64,000 bases of DNA. Source: an uncultured Chloroflexota bacterium. GTDB taxonomy: Bacteria; Chloroflexota; Anaerolineae; Anaerolineales; Anaerolineaceae. The stretch lies in the NCBI GenBank assembly GCA_902786265.1, contig CADACE010000005.1, forward strand, positions 62,001 through 126,000. The letters are read 5' to 3'. The notes beneath the pieces were generated by a model. The model was not told the DNA's origin. It did no database searches and was given only the letters and a program-made list of their open reading frames with translations. How positions within the stretch are numbered: position 1 is the first letter of the stretch; each line of letters begins with the position of its first letter. This document shows, in pieces, positions 42,286 through 52,177 of the stretch. A program made the position numbers and the translations under genes.

Positions 42286-42957
42286 CTACATGATCACCAG
42301 CATGAACTCCGCTTTTTTCCCACCGACCTTTTTCAGCACTTCCTCAACACTTGCCGTTATGATCTGTTCTGAGGGAAGCGTCAGATCACAGCAGATGGTG
42401 ATCCGCTGGCCTTTGCCAAAGACCTTTTTAACATCTTCCAGCAGGTTCGTCATGCGGTAGGGTGTGTCCATCAGGATAACCGGCAGGCGCATCATCTTCA
42501 GTTTTTTCAGTTCATTGATGCGGTCCTGCGGCGCCCGGGGCATAAACCCGCCAAAGACATAACGCGTCAGCTTTTGCGGCGTCACGGAAATTGCCGTGGT
42601 AAGCGCGGACACACCGGGAACGGGGATGATCTGAAATCCGGCGGAGATCACTTCCTCCACCAGGCGGTGTCCCGGGTCGGAAAACAGCGGCGTACCGCAG
42701 TCGGAAACCAGTGCCAGACTTTTCCCCTGTGCCAGTTCGATCAAAAGAGTATCGATCTGATGCGACTCGTTATGCTCGTTAGTCGTGATGATCTGCTTAT
42801 CCTTGATACCCAGCTGCTTCATCAGGCGGCTGCCGTTGCGGTATTCTTCACAAACCAGTATATCGACCTCGGTCAATACTTTGATTGCCCGGAGCGTGAT
42901 ATCATCGGGATTTCCGATGGGTATAGATACAATATAAAGCGCGTTTTTCAGACTCAT
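42286..42957 (-). CDS. rsmI: 16S rRNA (cytidine1402-2'-O)-methyltransferase
   Basis: 223 residues of the tetrapyrrole methylase fold: LYIVSIPIGNPDDITLRAIK, EEYRNGSRL, LVSDCGTPLFSDPG and VPGVSALTTAIS. The order and wording match RsmI, which uses S-adenosylmethionine to methylate C1402 of 16S rRNA. Enterobacterial RsmI is about 285 residues; this one lacks most of the C-terminal extension, ending at the second domain. The EEYR-NGS block differs slightly from the usual EDTR-hhhL. Confidence 0.85.
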   Translation of the reverse strand: MSLKNALYIVSIPIGNPDDITLRAIKVLTEVDILVCEEYRNGSRLMKQLGIKDKQIITTNEHNESHQIDTLLIELAQGKSLALVSDCGTPLFSDPGHRLVEEVISAGFQIIPVPGVSALTTAISVTPQKLTRYVFGGFMPRAPQDRINELKKLKMMRLPVILMDTPYRMTNLLEDVKKVFGKGQRITICCDLTLPSEQIITASVEEVLKKVGGKKAEFMLVIM

Positions 42958-43227
42958 AGGTTACTCAGGCCAATGCTGCAGTTTTTTCTTCAAGCTTTTC
43001 AACGGATATTCCGGTTTTCTGAATAAATCAATCAAAAAACTGTATCTTTGGTATTTATCCGACGGGTCCAGAACTGCTTCAAACATATTTCGTCATTACC
43101 TGCCGCTCAATACCCTCGGTTTTACCGCAGCACCTGTTTTCATTTTACCGTAAAACAAACAAAATGAACAGATACAATAATGAGAGAAATAAGCAGAAGA
43201 TCGCCCTGGCTCGTCCTGACCGGTTAA

Positions 43228-43260
43228 ATTTGTCAGACAAATGACATTTGTATGACAAAT
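43228..43260 (+). promoter_or_regulatory. Double palindromic operator upstream of serC
   Basis: Two copies of ATTTGT-N3-ACAAAT (43228-43242 and 43246-43260) have centres 18 bp apart. A TACAAT -10-like box follows near 43289, so the sites lie just upstream of, or over, the -35 region. The regulator is unknown. The rest of 42958-43369 has no gene. Confidence 0.7.
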
Positions 43261-43369
43261 GTCACGGGACTTTAAATTCTCTTTGCGCTACAATAAATAC
43301 AGGTTAAGATTTTATCCAGGGCGGGAGACCGCCTGTATTTATACGACAAGTCATTTAGGAGGGTTTGTT

Positions 43370-44437
43370 ATGAAGAAACACAATTTCAATGCCGGGCCGG
43401 CGATCCTGCCGGATTACGCGATCAATGAAACCATCAAGGCGATCCAGGATTTCGGCGGTCTTTCCATTCTTTCCATTTCCCATCGATCAAAAGAATTCGA
43501 TGCGGTGATGGATGGAGCGGTTGCTGCTGCAAAGCGGCTTCTGGATATCCCGGATGATTATCATGTGATCTTCCTCGGCGGCGGTGCCAGCACCCAGTTC
43601 TATGTGATCCCCTACAACTTTTTAAACAAAAAAGCCGCTTATCTGGACACCGGCACCTGGGCGCTGGGCGGCATCAAGGAAGCAAAGCTTTACGGTGAAG
43701 TCGATGTGGTAGCTTCCTCCAAAGATAAGAATTACAGCTATATTCCGAAGAATTACACCATCCCGACCGACGCGGATTATTTTGAAATCTGCTGCAACAA
43801 CACCATTGAAGGAACCGAGATCCGCAAGGATATGGACAGCCCCGTACCGCTCATCGCCGATATGTCCTCGGATATCTTCAGCCGACCGGTAGATGTTTCC
43901 AAATATGCCATGATCTTCGGCGGCGCACAGAAGAACTTTGCTCCTGCCGGTGTCACCATTGTCATCATCAATGACAAATTCATGAATGAAGCGGTCTGCC
44001 GTCCGGTCCCGACCATGGCGGATTACCGTGTCCACGCCAAGAAGAACTCCATGAACAACACCCCGCCGGTGCTGCCGATCTTCACCGCACTCAAGACCAT
44101 GGAATGGATGGAAGCGGAAGGCGGCGTAAAGGAAATGGAAAAGCGCGCCATCGCCCGCTCCACGAAAGTCTATGAATGTCTTGAGAATTCCAAGACCTTC
44201 TACCCCACCGTGGAAGATCCGGAAGACCGCAGCCGCATGAATATCTGCTTCCGCCTCAAGGAAGAATACAAGGATCTGGAAGCTGACTTCCTCGAACTGG
44301 CTAAAGCCCGCGGTCTCGTCGGTGTCAAAGGCCATCGTTCCGTGGGCGGTTTCCGCGCCTCCTGCTACAATGCCCTGCCGATGGAAAGCGTCGATGCGCT
44401 GGTCGCCACCATCCATGACTGGGACGCGGCTCATTAA
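43370..44437 (+). CDS. serC: Phosphoserine aminotransferase
   Basis: 355 residues from the ATG at 43370, preceded by GGAGGG; an upstream in-frame start would run through the operator and promoter region. Characteristic blocks: [28 protein letters not shown], and [12 protein letters not shown] with the PLP-binding Lys188. It converts 3-phosphohydroxypyruvate plus glutamate to phosphoserine in serine synthesis. serA follows after 26 bases; phosphoserine phosphatase is not nearby. Confidence 0.95.
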   Translation: MKKHNFNAGPAILPDYAINETIKAIQDFGGLSILSISHRSKEFDAVMDGAVAAAKRLLDIPDDYHVIFLGGGASTQFYVIPYNFLNKKAAYLDTGTWALGGIKEAKLYGEVDVVASSKDKNYSYIPKNYTIPTDADYFEICCNNTIEGTEIRKDMDSPVPLIADMSSDIFSRPVDVSKYAMIFGGAQKNFAPAGVTIVIINDKFMNEAVCRPVPTMADYRVHAKKNSMNNTPPVLPIFTALKTMEWMEAEGGVKEMEKRAIARSTKVYECLENSKTFYPTVEDPEDRSRMNICFRLKEEYKDLEADFLELAKARGLVGVKGHRSVGGFRASCYNALPMESVDALVATIHDWDAAH

Positions 44438-44463
44438 GCGCTTAGCGAAAGGAGAGGTAAATA

Positions 44464-45390
44464 ATGGCGAAAGTTTTGATTGCAACCGAAAAACCGTTTT
44501 CAAAAGCGGCCGTTGAAGGGATCACAAAAATTCTGACCGAAAAAGGTCATGAAGTCGCGAAACTGGAAAAATACACTGATCCGGCGCAGCTGCTGGAAGC
44601 AGTGGCAGACGCGGAGGCTTTGATCATCCGTTCCGACAAGATCACGGCAGACGTGATGGCACATGCTCCGAAATTGAAGCTGGTCGTCCGTGCCGGTGCG
44701 GGATATGACAATGTCGATCTCGAAGCAGCCACCGCAAAGGGTATCGTGGTGGAAAACACCCCGGGTCAGAACGCGAACGCGGTCGCGGAACTGGTCATGG
44801 GAATGATGGTTTACAAAGCACGCAATTTCTTCGACGGAACCACAGGCAAGGAACTGCGCGGCAAGAAGATCGGTCTGCACGGATTCGGCGCGGTTGCCCG
44901 CTGTGTTGCCCCGATCGCCAAAGGCTTTGGGATGGATGTATATGCCTATGATATTCCCCAGGTCCCTGATTCTGTGTTTGAAAACGCCGGTGTGACCCGC
45001 ATCACGGATGTCCCCGAGCTTTACAAGACCTGCGATTATGTTTCCCTGCACTTCCCTGCACTGCCGAACCTCATCAAATCTATTAATTACGAGCTGCTTT
45101 CCAAGCTGCCGAAAAACGGCTGCCTGATCAACGCGGCCCGCGCGGAAGTGGTGGACGAGGAAGGCATCGTCGAGATGTTCGAAAAGCGGGAAGACTTTGT
45201 ATATCTGGCTGATGTCGCCCCGAAGAACAAGGCTGAAATCGCCGAAAAATTCCCGGGACGCTTCTTCTTCACACCGAAGAAAGCCGGCGCACAGACCGCC
45301 GAAGCCAATGCCAATGCCGGTTTTGCCGCTGCCCGCCAGATCTGTGATTACTTTGAATCCGGCTGCACAAAGTTCCAGGTGAATAAGTAA
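44464..45390 (+). CDS. serA: D-3-phosphoglycerate dehydrogenase, short form
   Basis: 308 residues, GGAGAGG upstream. A D-isomer 2-hydroxyacid dehydrogenase: VVRAGAGYDNVDLEAA, a Rossmann GLHGFGAVAR and NAARAEVVDEEG with the substrate Arg. The normal catalytic His (TPHxGA) is replaced by Lys272 in TPKKAGAQTAEAN, a variant I recall from Bacteroidetes-type SerA. It lacks the C-terminal ACT domain that gives serine feedback in longer enzymes, so control may rest on the operator before serC. It oxidises 3-phosphoglycerate, giving the SerC substrate. Confidence 0.9.
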   Translation: MAKVLIATEKPFSKAAVEGITKILTEKGHEVAKLEKYTDPAQLLEAVADAEALIIRSDKITADVMAHAPKLKLVVRAGAGYDNVDLEAATAKGIVVENTPGQNANAVAELVMGMMVYKARNFFDGTTGKELRGKKIGLHGFGAVARCVAPIAKGFGMDVYAYDIPQVPDSVFENAGVTRITDVPELYKTCDYVSLHFPALPNLIKSINYELLSKLPKNGCLINAARAEVVDEEGIVEMFEKREDFVYLADVAPKNKAEIAEKFPGRFFFTPKKAGAQTAEANANAGFAAARQICDYFESGCTKFQVNK

Positions 45391-45437
45391 GGAACATCGT
45401 TAAAAATATTTCATGGCTCACAACCGATGAATTTGCC

Positions 45438-45485
45438 ATCGGGAGGAGTGCTGAACAACAGCATTTCCTCCCGATATTTTTTTAA
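45438..45485 (+). terminator. Terminator of serC-serA
   Basis: ATCGGGAGGA...TCCTCCCGAT with an inner TGCTG/CAGCA stem, followed by seven T. Confidence 0.8.
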
Positions 45486-45564
45486 ATGTCGCCCGGAAAG
45501 CGACCAAAATAAAAATAATCCCGATATCATATAATAAAGAACGCAATCAGAAAGGATGGTTATC

Positions 45565-46224
45565 ATGAACGACAAATTAACTGAACTTGTATTTATTCTT
45601 GACAGAAGCGGATCAATGAGCGGACTGGAGAAAGACACGATCGGCGGCTATAATTCGATGATCGAGAAACAGAAGAAAGAGGAAGGAAGCGCACATATCA
45701 CAACGGTCCTTTTCAATAACAAAGTTGAAATTATTCATGACCGGCTTCCGCTTGGCTGCATCAAACCGATAACTGAAGAAGATTATTCTGTAGGAGGCAT
45801 GACCGCTCTGCTCGACGCTGTCGGCACGACTATTGAACGCATCAACGATATTCAGAAAGCTGAAAGCCCTGAAAACAAAGCCGGGAAAGTGATTTTTGTG
45901 ATTACTACTGACGGGCTGGAAAACGCCAGCAAAAAATACACGTATCCGCGGCTGAAAGAATTGATCGAAAGCCAGCAGAAGGAGCTTGGCTGGGAGTTCA
46001 TCTTCCTCGGCGCCAATATGGACGCTATCGCAGAAGCGAGAAGGATCGGCATCACGGCAGACCGCTCAGCCTCTTTCCTGAACGACAGCAAAGGAATCGA
46101 GACCAATTATGAAGATCTTGGGGATGCGGTTTCATTCATGCGCTGCGCACCGACAGGCACCCGCTTAGGCGCAGGCTGGAAGCGAAGGATCGAAGAAGAT
46201 CACAAGAAGCGTTCCGGCAAGTAA
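45565..46224 (+). CDS. VWA domain protein
   Basis: 219 residues from the ATG at 45565 (AAAGGATGG upstream). It has a von Willebrand A fold with an intact metal site: FILDRSGSMSG (DxSxS), the Thr in GGMTALLDAV and the Asp in ITTDGLENAS. No signal peptide, so it is cytosolic. Stand-alone VWA proteins of this size often work beside tellurium-resistance or AAA+ chaperone systems; no such partner is near. It has its own terminator and is probably monocistronic. Confidence 0.85.
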   Translation: MNDKLTELVFILDRSGSMSGLEKDTIGGYNSMIEKQKKEEGSAHITTVLFNNKVEIIHDRLPLGCIKPITEEDYSVGGMTALLDAVGTTIERINDIQKAESPENKAGKVIFVITTDGLENASKKYTYPRLKELIESQQKELGWEFIFLGANMDAIAEARRIGITADRSASFLNDSKGIETNYEDLGDAVSFMRCAPTGTRLGAGWKRRIEEDHKKRSGK

Positions 46225-46238
46225 TAATATATTAAAAG

Positions 46239-46292
46239 TAACCCCGCAGTAATGCTATACGAAATGATAGTACACTGCGGGGTTTTATTTTA
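46239..46292. terminator. Terminator between the VWA gene and fbp
   Basis: ACCCCGCAGT pairs with ACTGCGGGGT, followed by TTTATTTT. It may serve both converging genes. Confidence 0.75.
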
Positions 46293-46346
46293 ACTCATCT
46301 GCCGCGCCGCTTCGGGCAGCCGCAGCATTGAAAGCTTTACACAGAC

Positions 46347-48320
46347 TCAGCCGATTCCCTGTTTCACGGTACCGTCACGGTAGGCTTCAAGCAGCATCTC
46401 CAGATCGCTGATGCGCGCGGCAATTTCTTTTCCGTCGTCTGTATCTGCGATTTTGATCCGCTCCTGGAAGGTTTTGAACGGAATCACCCTGGATTCCATA
46501 TCGGAATTTGTCCTCACCGTGTTTTCAGCAGTACCGAAGGGCTCATGCTCGGAAAGATACATCTGGTGGGAATTATAGACCAGCGTATATCCCGCGATGC
46601 CGGTAACAGACTGGTAAGCCTTGCTCATACCGCCATCGATAAGAACCAGACGTCCGGGCACCTTGATCGGGCTTTCCCCTTTTTTGATCTTCACCGGAAT
46701 ATGTCCGTTGACAATAACAGCATCCGGATCATCGATACCGAATTCCTTCAGCACCACATCCACCAGCTCGTCTGTGCAGGCGAGATGGAAATAAGGATCG
46801 GAGTTTTCTTTCTGCACCAGCTTATCTTCCACAAAATAGCGTTCGAAAGTAGCCATCTTATCTTTACCGAAAAGAGGTGACTTGCTGCCGCACCACAGGT
46901 ACCACATGAAATCTGCCCCGAGCTTTTTCTGTTCCTGGCTCTTGGAGAAGCGTGCCTGCCGCACCATATCCTCACAAAGGTCAAACAGGCTGCGGGCTTT
47001 GACATGCTGTCCGTAAATCTCCACATCCGCGCAGGTCCCGTCTTCATTCAGCGGGATGCAGCCATGAAACATGAGCGTATTGTTGTAGTAACGATACATG
47101 GAGCCCTTTTTATACAGGAAATCGATATGCCGCTGCAGCTTTTCACTGCCGATAAAGGAACTGCGCAGCGCGTCCATGACTTCCTGTTCCTGCGGTGTCA
47201 GCATATACGGGGATTTCGGATCCAACGTCGGGAAGCTGCGGTCCAGCAGAGGATATTCCTTCCCTTTGATGGTGACAACGCCGCGTTCAATGTTTATTTT
47301 ATCCAGCAGCAGCCGGTCATTCATCCCGTATTCCGGATGGTCCAGGGCTGCCTGTCCTTCCAGTTTGAACTGAATGATGGAGATCGCCTTATGCATTTTC
47401 GCGATAACCGACCGGTTCTGGACCTCATGTTCCGTATTCTCGTCGCTTTTCGGCTGGAAACAGCTGCACGGGTCATCAGCATATACCTGAAGCGCAAGCA
47501 GCGTGAGGGGGATCATGTTGATCCCGTAGCCGTTTTCCAGAAAATCATAGTTGTTATACCGCAGGCAGATCCTGACCGCGTTGGCGATACAGCAGAGGTT
47601 TCCTACAGCCGCACCCATCCACAGGATATCATGATTGCCCCACTGGATATCAACATAGCGGTGCTTTTCCAGCTCATCCATCACCAGATGCGGACTGTCG
47701 CCCCGGTCATAAATATCGCCCACAATATGCAGTTTGTCGATAACAGAATCCTGGATCAGGTGGCAGATCGCCTTGATGAACTTATCCGCACTGCCTGTAT
47801 CAATGATGGCGTCCAGGATCTGTCCGTAATATTCTTCTTTGTTGAAATCCTTGCTGCCGGTGGTCATCAGTTCCGTGATAATGCTTTCAAAATCCTGCGG
47901 CAGCATTTTGCGCACCTTGGAAGCGTTGTATTTCGAGGTCGTGATGCGGCAGACTGCCACCAGCTGTTTGAGTGTCAGCGTGTACCATTCCCGGGTCAGC
48001 GCGTTCTCTTTCCGGAGCTCCTTCAGCTTCAGTTCCGGATAATAGATCAGGGAAGCAAGCTCACGCCGTTCAGCGGAAGAGACATAATCACCCAGTGTCT
48101 GGTCGATCTTGGAGCGCACAGAACCGGAAGCATTCCGCAAAATGTGCCGGAACCCTTCATATTCACCATGGATATCACTGATGAAATGCTCGGTCCCTTT
48201 CGGCAGATTTTGTATTGCACGCAGGTTTATGATCTCAGTGGCTACAGATTGTATGCTGGGATAGGTCTGTGAGAGAAGCTGCAGATAGCGGACTGTTTTT
48301 TCATCAAAGCTTGATTCCAT
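46347..48320 (-). CDS. fbp: Fructose-1,6-bisphosphatase class III
   Basis: 657 residues, the usual length of class III enzymes. Metallophosphatase motifs: FISDIHGEYEGF, IVGDIYDRGDSPHLVMD, WGNHDILWMGAAVG and VNGHIPVK. The N-terminal YLQLLSQTYPSIQSVATEI is also typical. It hydrolyses fructose-1,6-bisphosphate in gluconeogenesis, a manganese-dependent step. AAAGGA lies about 10 bases before the ATG. A MATE gene lies just upstream on the same strand (71 bases), perhaps cotranscribed but not functionally related. Confidence 0.93.
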   Translation of the reverse strand: MESSFDEKTVRYLQLLSQTYPSIQSVATEIINLRAIQNLPKGTEHFISDIHGEYEGFRHILRNASGSVRSKIDQTLGDYVSSAERRELASLIYYPELKLKELRKENALTREWYTLTLKQLVAVCRITTSKYNASKVRKMLPQDFESIITELMTTGSKDFNKEEYYGQILDAIIDTGSADKFIKAICHLIQDSVIDKLHIVGDIYDRGDSPHLVMDELEKHRYVDIQWGNHDILWMGAAVGNLCCIANAVRICLRYNNYDFLENGYGINMIPLTLLALQVYADDPCSCFQPKSDENTEHEVQNRSVIAKMHKAISIIQFKLEGQAALDHPEYGMNDRLLLDKINIERGVVTIKGKEYPLLDRSFPTLDPKSPYMLTPQEQEVMDALRSSFIGSEKLQRHIDFLYKKGSMYRYYNNTLMFHGCIPLNEDGTCADVEIYGQHVKARSLFDLCEDMVRQARFSKSQEQKKLGADFMWYLWCGSKSPLFGKDKMATFERYFVEDKLVQKENSDPYFHLACTDELVDVVLKEFGIDDPDAVIVNGHIPVKIKKGESPIKVPGRLVLIDGGMSKAYQSVTGIAGYTLVYNSHQMYLSEHEPFGTAENTVRTNSDMESRVIPFKTFQERIKIADTDDGKEIAARISDLEMLLEAYRDGTVKQGIG

Positions 48321-48391
48321 TGATACTTTTTCCTTTCATGAACTTTACACTGATCGGCGGCAACCGCCCGGTTTATAGCTTTAATTATACT

Positions 48392-49741
48392 TTACAGAGT
48401 TTTTAAATCCAGACCGTGAACCCAGTCAGCCTTCAGATAATAAATCACAAGGATAACCGCGCTCATGGACCAGGTGATCGGATAAACCCAGTTCACCACA
48501 TTGATGGAATGTGTGAGCGGGACCATGATCGAGATGAAAGTCACCCGGAATATACACCAGCATCCGAGCATTACCAGCATCGGGATCTTCGCCTTCCCTG
48601 CCCCGCGCAAAACCGCAGCCAGACCGTGGGAGGTCGCCAGCAGAAAATAGAATGGGGCACTGATGTGCAGTTTGTCCAACCCGTAGGATATTGCTTCCGG
48701 TTCATTGGTAAACGCGGCGATAAGTGTCGGCCCAAACAAAATCAGCAAGCCGCCGATAAGCTCGGCAATAGAAATGGAACAGAGCAGGCCGAAGCGGGAT
48801 CCGCGCTTTGCCCGGTCATACTGCTTTGCACCCAGATTCTGTCCGATAAAGGTTGTCATCGCCGCATTGAAACTGGTGACAGGCAGAAAGGCAAAACCGT
48901 CAATTTTGCTGTAGGCTCCTAATCCCGCAACAGCCATTGTACCGAAGGAATTGATATTTGACTGGACAATGACATTGGCAAAATTGATGATCGAGTTCTG
49001 CAGCCCGGAAGGGAGCCCGAAGTTGATGATCTGACGGATCATATCCAAATCATAACCAAGATGCTTCAGCTGAACCCGGGCGACATCTTTTGTATGCGTC
49101 AGCCTTATCAGACAAAGCGTCGCACTGAGAAACTGGGCGATGATCGTCGCAAGCGCCGCGGAAAACACACCCAAATGCAGAACAGCAATAAAGAGAAAAT
49201 CCAGACAGACATTTGTCATGGAAGAAATGATCAGAAAATAGAGAGGGTGTTTGGAATCACCTACGGCCTGCATGATACCGGTACAGGCATTGTACAGGAT
49301 CAAGCCCAGAGAGCCGGCAAAATACATACGGATATACGAAATTGTCTGGTCAAATATATCCTCAGGTGTTCCCATCCAATCAAGGATCGTCGGTGTAAAT
49401 ATTACACCTATCAGTGAAAGTAATACTCCGACAGTCAAAGCGATCGTGATGGTCGTATGGATCGCACGCTGCAAAGGCTCATCCAGCTGTGCTCCGAAAT
49501 ACCGCGCAACCAAAACACCGGCGCCAAGGAAGACCCCCTGAAAAAAACCGATCATGAGCTGGATCAGTGTGCCGGTCGCACTTACCGCGGCCAGGGCACT
49601 GTTTCCCAAATAATTCCCGACAATAAGCGAATCGACGGAATTATATAATTGCTGAAACAGGTTCCCGAGAAACAAAGGCACGGCGAATCGGATGATCGCA
49701 CCTCCGATCGGACCTTCTGTCATACGGTTTCGTTTTTCCAT
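48392..49741 (-). CDS. MATE family efflux transporter
   Basis: 449 residues with twelve hydrophobic helices and the two-repeat layout of MATE proteins: MTEGPIGGAIIRFAVPLFLG at the start, LYNSVDSLIVGNYLG in TM2, and the second-half VTSFNAAMTTFIGQNLGAKQ. No soluble tail, unlike the MATE-GHKL protein at 16962. The export substrate (drug, metabolite or peptide) is not evident. Confidence 0.9.
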   Translation of the reverse strand: MEKRNRMTEGPIGGAIIRFAVPLFLGNLFQQLYNSVDSLIVGNYLGNSALAAVSATGTLIQLMIGFFQGVFLGAGVLVARYFGAQLDEPLQRAIHTTITIALTVGVLLSLIGVIFTPTILDWMGTPEDIFDQTISYIRMYFAGSLGLILYNACTGIMQAVGDSKHPLYFLIISSMTNVCLDFLFIAVLHLGVFSAALATIIAQFLSATLCLIRLTHTKDVARVQLKHLGYDLDMIRQIINFGLPSGLQNSIINFANVIVQSNINSFGTMAVAGLGAYSKIDGFAFLPVTSFNAAMTTFIGQNLGAKQYDRAKRGSRFGLLCSISIAELIGGLLILFGPTLIAAFTNEPEAISYGLDKLHISAPFYFLLATSHGLAAVLRGAGKAKIPMLVMLGCWCIFRVTFISIMVPLTHSINVVNWVYPITWSMSAVILVIYYLKADWVHGLDLKTL

Positions 49742-49944
49742 GCTCTTTGTGATTCCTTCCGCCAGCGTATACTTCTACCATTATGATTATAATCTTTTTC
49801 CAATTCCTTCCGACAGGAAACATACAATACAGTTAGACACATAAAAATGCAATACAGTCAGCAGTCAGTGATCGACAGCAGCTGCCGCAGGTTCTGCCGC
49901 GATTGTCCGCATTTTTACACAACATATCACAGAAAAAGTTCCGC

Positions 49945-49977
49945 TTGCTTTGAATCAAAGCAATCATGTTTTATAAT
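49945..49977 (+). promoter_or_regulatory. Palindromic operator over the glnN promoter
   Basis: TTGCTTTGA-A-TCAAAGCAA is a perfect 19-bp palindrome (49945-49963). It overlaps a -35 box TTGAAT (49950-49955), which is 16 bases from TATAAT (49972-49977). A factor bound there would block polymerase, suggesting repression, plausibly by a nitrogen regulator. Confidence 0.7.
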
Positions 49978-50052
49978 CCCAAAAGGTATTTTTATTTATA
50001 TTCCGAAATAACGGAACCGCTCAACCGAAATGGAGCAAAAGAGGAACAGCCT

Positions 50053-52143
50053 ATGACAGACATCATGAAAACTTTTGGCAAGAAGGTCTTTAACGACACC
50101 GTTATGCGGGAAAGGCTCTCGGAATCCACCTATCGCGAACTCAACAACACCATCAAGAACGGTGAGTATTTGAATAGCGATATTGCTGAAGAAGTAGCAA
50201 ACGCCATGAAAGAATGGGCTATTGAAAACGGTGCGACCCATTTTACGCACTGGTTCCATCCGCTCAGCGGAGCTACCGCGGAAAAACATGACAGTTTTGT
50301 CTCCACAGCGGGCGGCGGTAAGATCACACTGGAATTTTCACCAAACAATCTGGTCCGCGGGGAAGCTGATGCTTCTGCTTTTCCGTCCGGCGGACTGCGG
50401 GATACTTTTGAAGCCCGCGGTTACACAGCCTGGGATCCGACCTCCTACGCTTTTATCAAGGATAACATTCTGTGCATCCCGACTGTTTTCTGTTCCTACA
50501 GCGGAGAAGCTCTGGATCACAAAACACCGCTGCTCCGTTCAATGGAAGCGATCAATACCCAGGCAATGCGCATTCTCAAGCTGTTCGGAAATCAGGATGT
50601 CGGTCATGTGAAGACTACTGTCGGAGCTGAACAGGAATACTTTCTGGTGGATAAAGAGTACTTTGACCGGCGCGAAGACCTTGTTATGACCGGCCGGACA
50701 CTTTTCGGAGCCATGCCCCCGAAAGGCCAGGAGATGAACGACCACTATTACGGTTCCATCAAAACCCGTGTCTCGGAATACATGAAGGATCTGAACGCGG
50801 AACTCTGGTCCCTCGGGATCCAGGCAAAAACCGAACATAATGAAGTCGCGCCATCCCAGCATGAACTGGCAAACAACTTTTTGACCACAAATGTTTCCGT
50901 CGATCAGAACAACCTGACGATGGAAATCATGAAGAAAATCGCGAAAAAACACGGGCTGGAATGTCTGCTTCACGAAAAGCCTTTTGCGCGCGTCAACGGA
51001 AGCGGCAAACATAACAACTGGTCCATCAAAACCGATACCGGTGTCAATTTATTTGATCCCGGTGAAACCCCGCGCGAAAATGCGCAGTTCCTGATTTTTC
51101 TGACAGCAGTCATCAAAGCCGTGGATGATTACCAGGATCTTGTCCGCATTTCCATCTCCTCCGCCGGAAATGACCACCGTCTGGGCGGCTCGGAAGCGCC
51201 GCCGGCGATCGTTTCCATATTTCTCGGTGATGAACTGACTGAAATTCTGGAAAGCATCGAAACAGATGAGCAGTATGTGAACAAGCAGCAGGATCAAATG
51301 CTGATCGGGGTCCATTCCATCCCGTCTTTCCCGAAAGACAACACGGACCGCAACCGAACCTCACCGTTTGCCTTTACCGGGAATAAATTCGAATTCCGCA
51401 TGCCCGGTTCCAGCGCATCCATTTCAACGCCGAACACGATCCTGAACACGATCGTTGCCGAAGCGCTGAAGCAGTTTGCGGATAAACTGGAAGGCGCGGA
51501 AGACCTGAATACCGCTGTCCATGACCTGATCCAGCAGTCATTTAAGAATCACAAACGGATCATTTTCAATGGAAACGGATATGACGCTGCCTGGATCAAA
51601 GAAGCAAAGAAACGGGGGCTGAGCAATTACGCCTCAACGCCTGACGCATTCGCACACTATCTGGACCCGAAAAACATCCGGGTATTTGTTGAAAACGGCG
51701 TCATGAGTGAAACAGAATACCGCTCACGCTATGAGATCTACCTGGAAAAATATACTAAGACGGTCAACATTGAAGCTTTGACCATGCTGGATATGCTCAA
51801 AAAAGATATTCTGCCCGCAGTCCGTCAGTTCGAAAAAGAGCTTTCCGAATCTGTTCATTATGACAGGGAGCTTGGCCTGTTTGATGAGTCCTCCTATGAG
51901 GTGCAGACACTTTTGAGCATCAAATCCCTGATCAAAGATATTTACAGGAATCTCATAGAACTGGAGCAGTCGCTGGCCCCCAAGCCCCACCAGAGCGCGC
52001 TGACAACAGCCTTTTTCTTCCATGACCAGGTACTTCCCGTTATGACACAGATCCGCCGCAGTGTGGATGAGATGGAACTCATTACCGACCGCAGATGCTG
52101 GCCGATGCCGACATACAAGGAACTGATGTTTGGAGTCGATTAA
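50053..52143 (+). CDS. glnN: Glutamine synthetase type III
   Basis: 696 residues from the ATG at 50053 (AGAGGAA upstream). An earlier in-frame ATG at 49966 lies before the -10 box and cannot be in the message. Type III signatures: HWFHPLSGATAEKHDSF, TTVGAEQEYFLVD, TEHNEVAPSQHELA, NGSGKHNNWSI and NRTSPFAFTGNKFEFRMPGS. It forms glutamine from glutamate, ammonia and ATP as a dodecamer of the GSIII family. It has its own palindromic operator. Downstream genes follow closely (34 bases to the FAH gene). Confidence 0.96.
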   Translation: MTDIMKTFGKKVFNDTVMRERLSESTYRELNNTIKNGEYLNSDIAEEVANAMKEWAIENGATHFTHWFHPLSGATAEKHDSFVSTAGGGKITLEFSPNNLVRGEADASAFPSGGLRDTFEARGYTAWDPTSYAFIKDNILCIPTVFCSYSGEALDHKTPLLRSMEAINTQAMRILKLFGNQDVGHVKTTVGAEQEYFLVDKEYFDRREDLVMTGRTLFGAMPPKGQEMNDHYYGSIKTRVSEYMKDLNAELWSLGIQAKTEHNEVAPSQHELANNFLTTNVSVDQNNLTMEIMKKIAKKHGLECLLHEKPFARVNGSGKHNNWSIKTDTGVNLFDPGETPRENAQFLIFLTAVIKAVDDYQDLVRISISSAGNDHRLGGSEAPPAIVSIFLGDELTEILESIETDEQYVNKQQDQMLIGVHSIPSFPKDNTDRNRTSPFAFTGNKFEFRMPGSSASISTPNTILNTIVAEALKQFADKLEGAEDLNTAVHDLIQQSFKNHKRIIFNGNGYDAAWIKEAKKRGLSNYASTPDAFAHYLDPKNIRVFVENGVMSETEYRSRYEIYLEKYTKTVNIEALTMLDMLKKDILPAVRQFEKELSESVHYDRELGLFDESSYEVQTLLSIKSLIKDIYRNLIELEQSLAPKPHQSALTTAFFFHDQVLPVMTQIRRSVDEMELITDRRCWPMPTYKELMFGVD

Positions 52144-52177
52144 GAATAACAAGAAATAAAGAAATGGCAGGTTTGAA

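Noticed and set aside
46347..48320. 1.2-kb plus-strand frame opposite fbp
   Set aside because: Shadow of a conserved enzyme gene with all metallophosphatase motifs.
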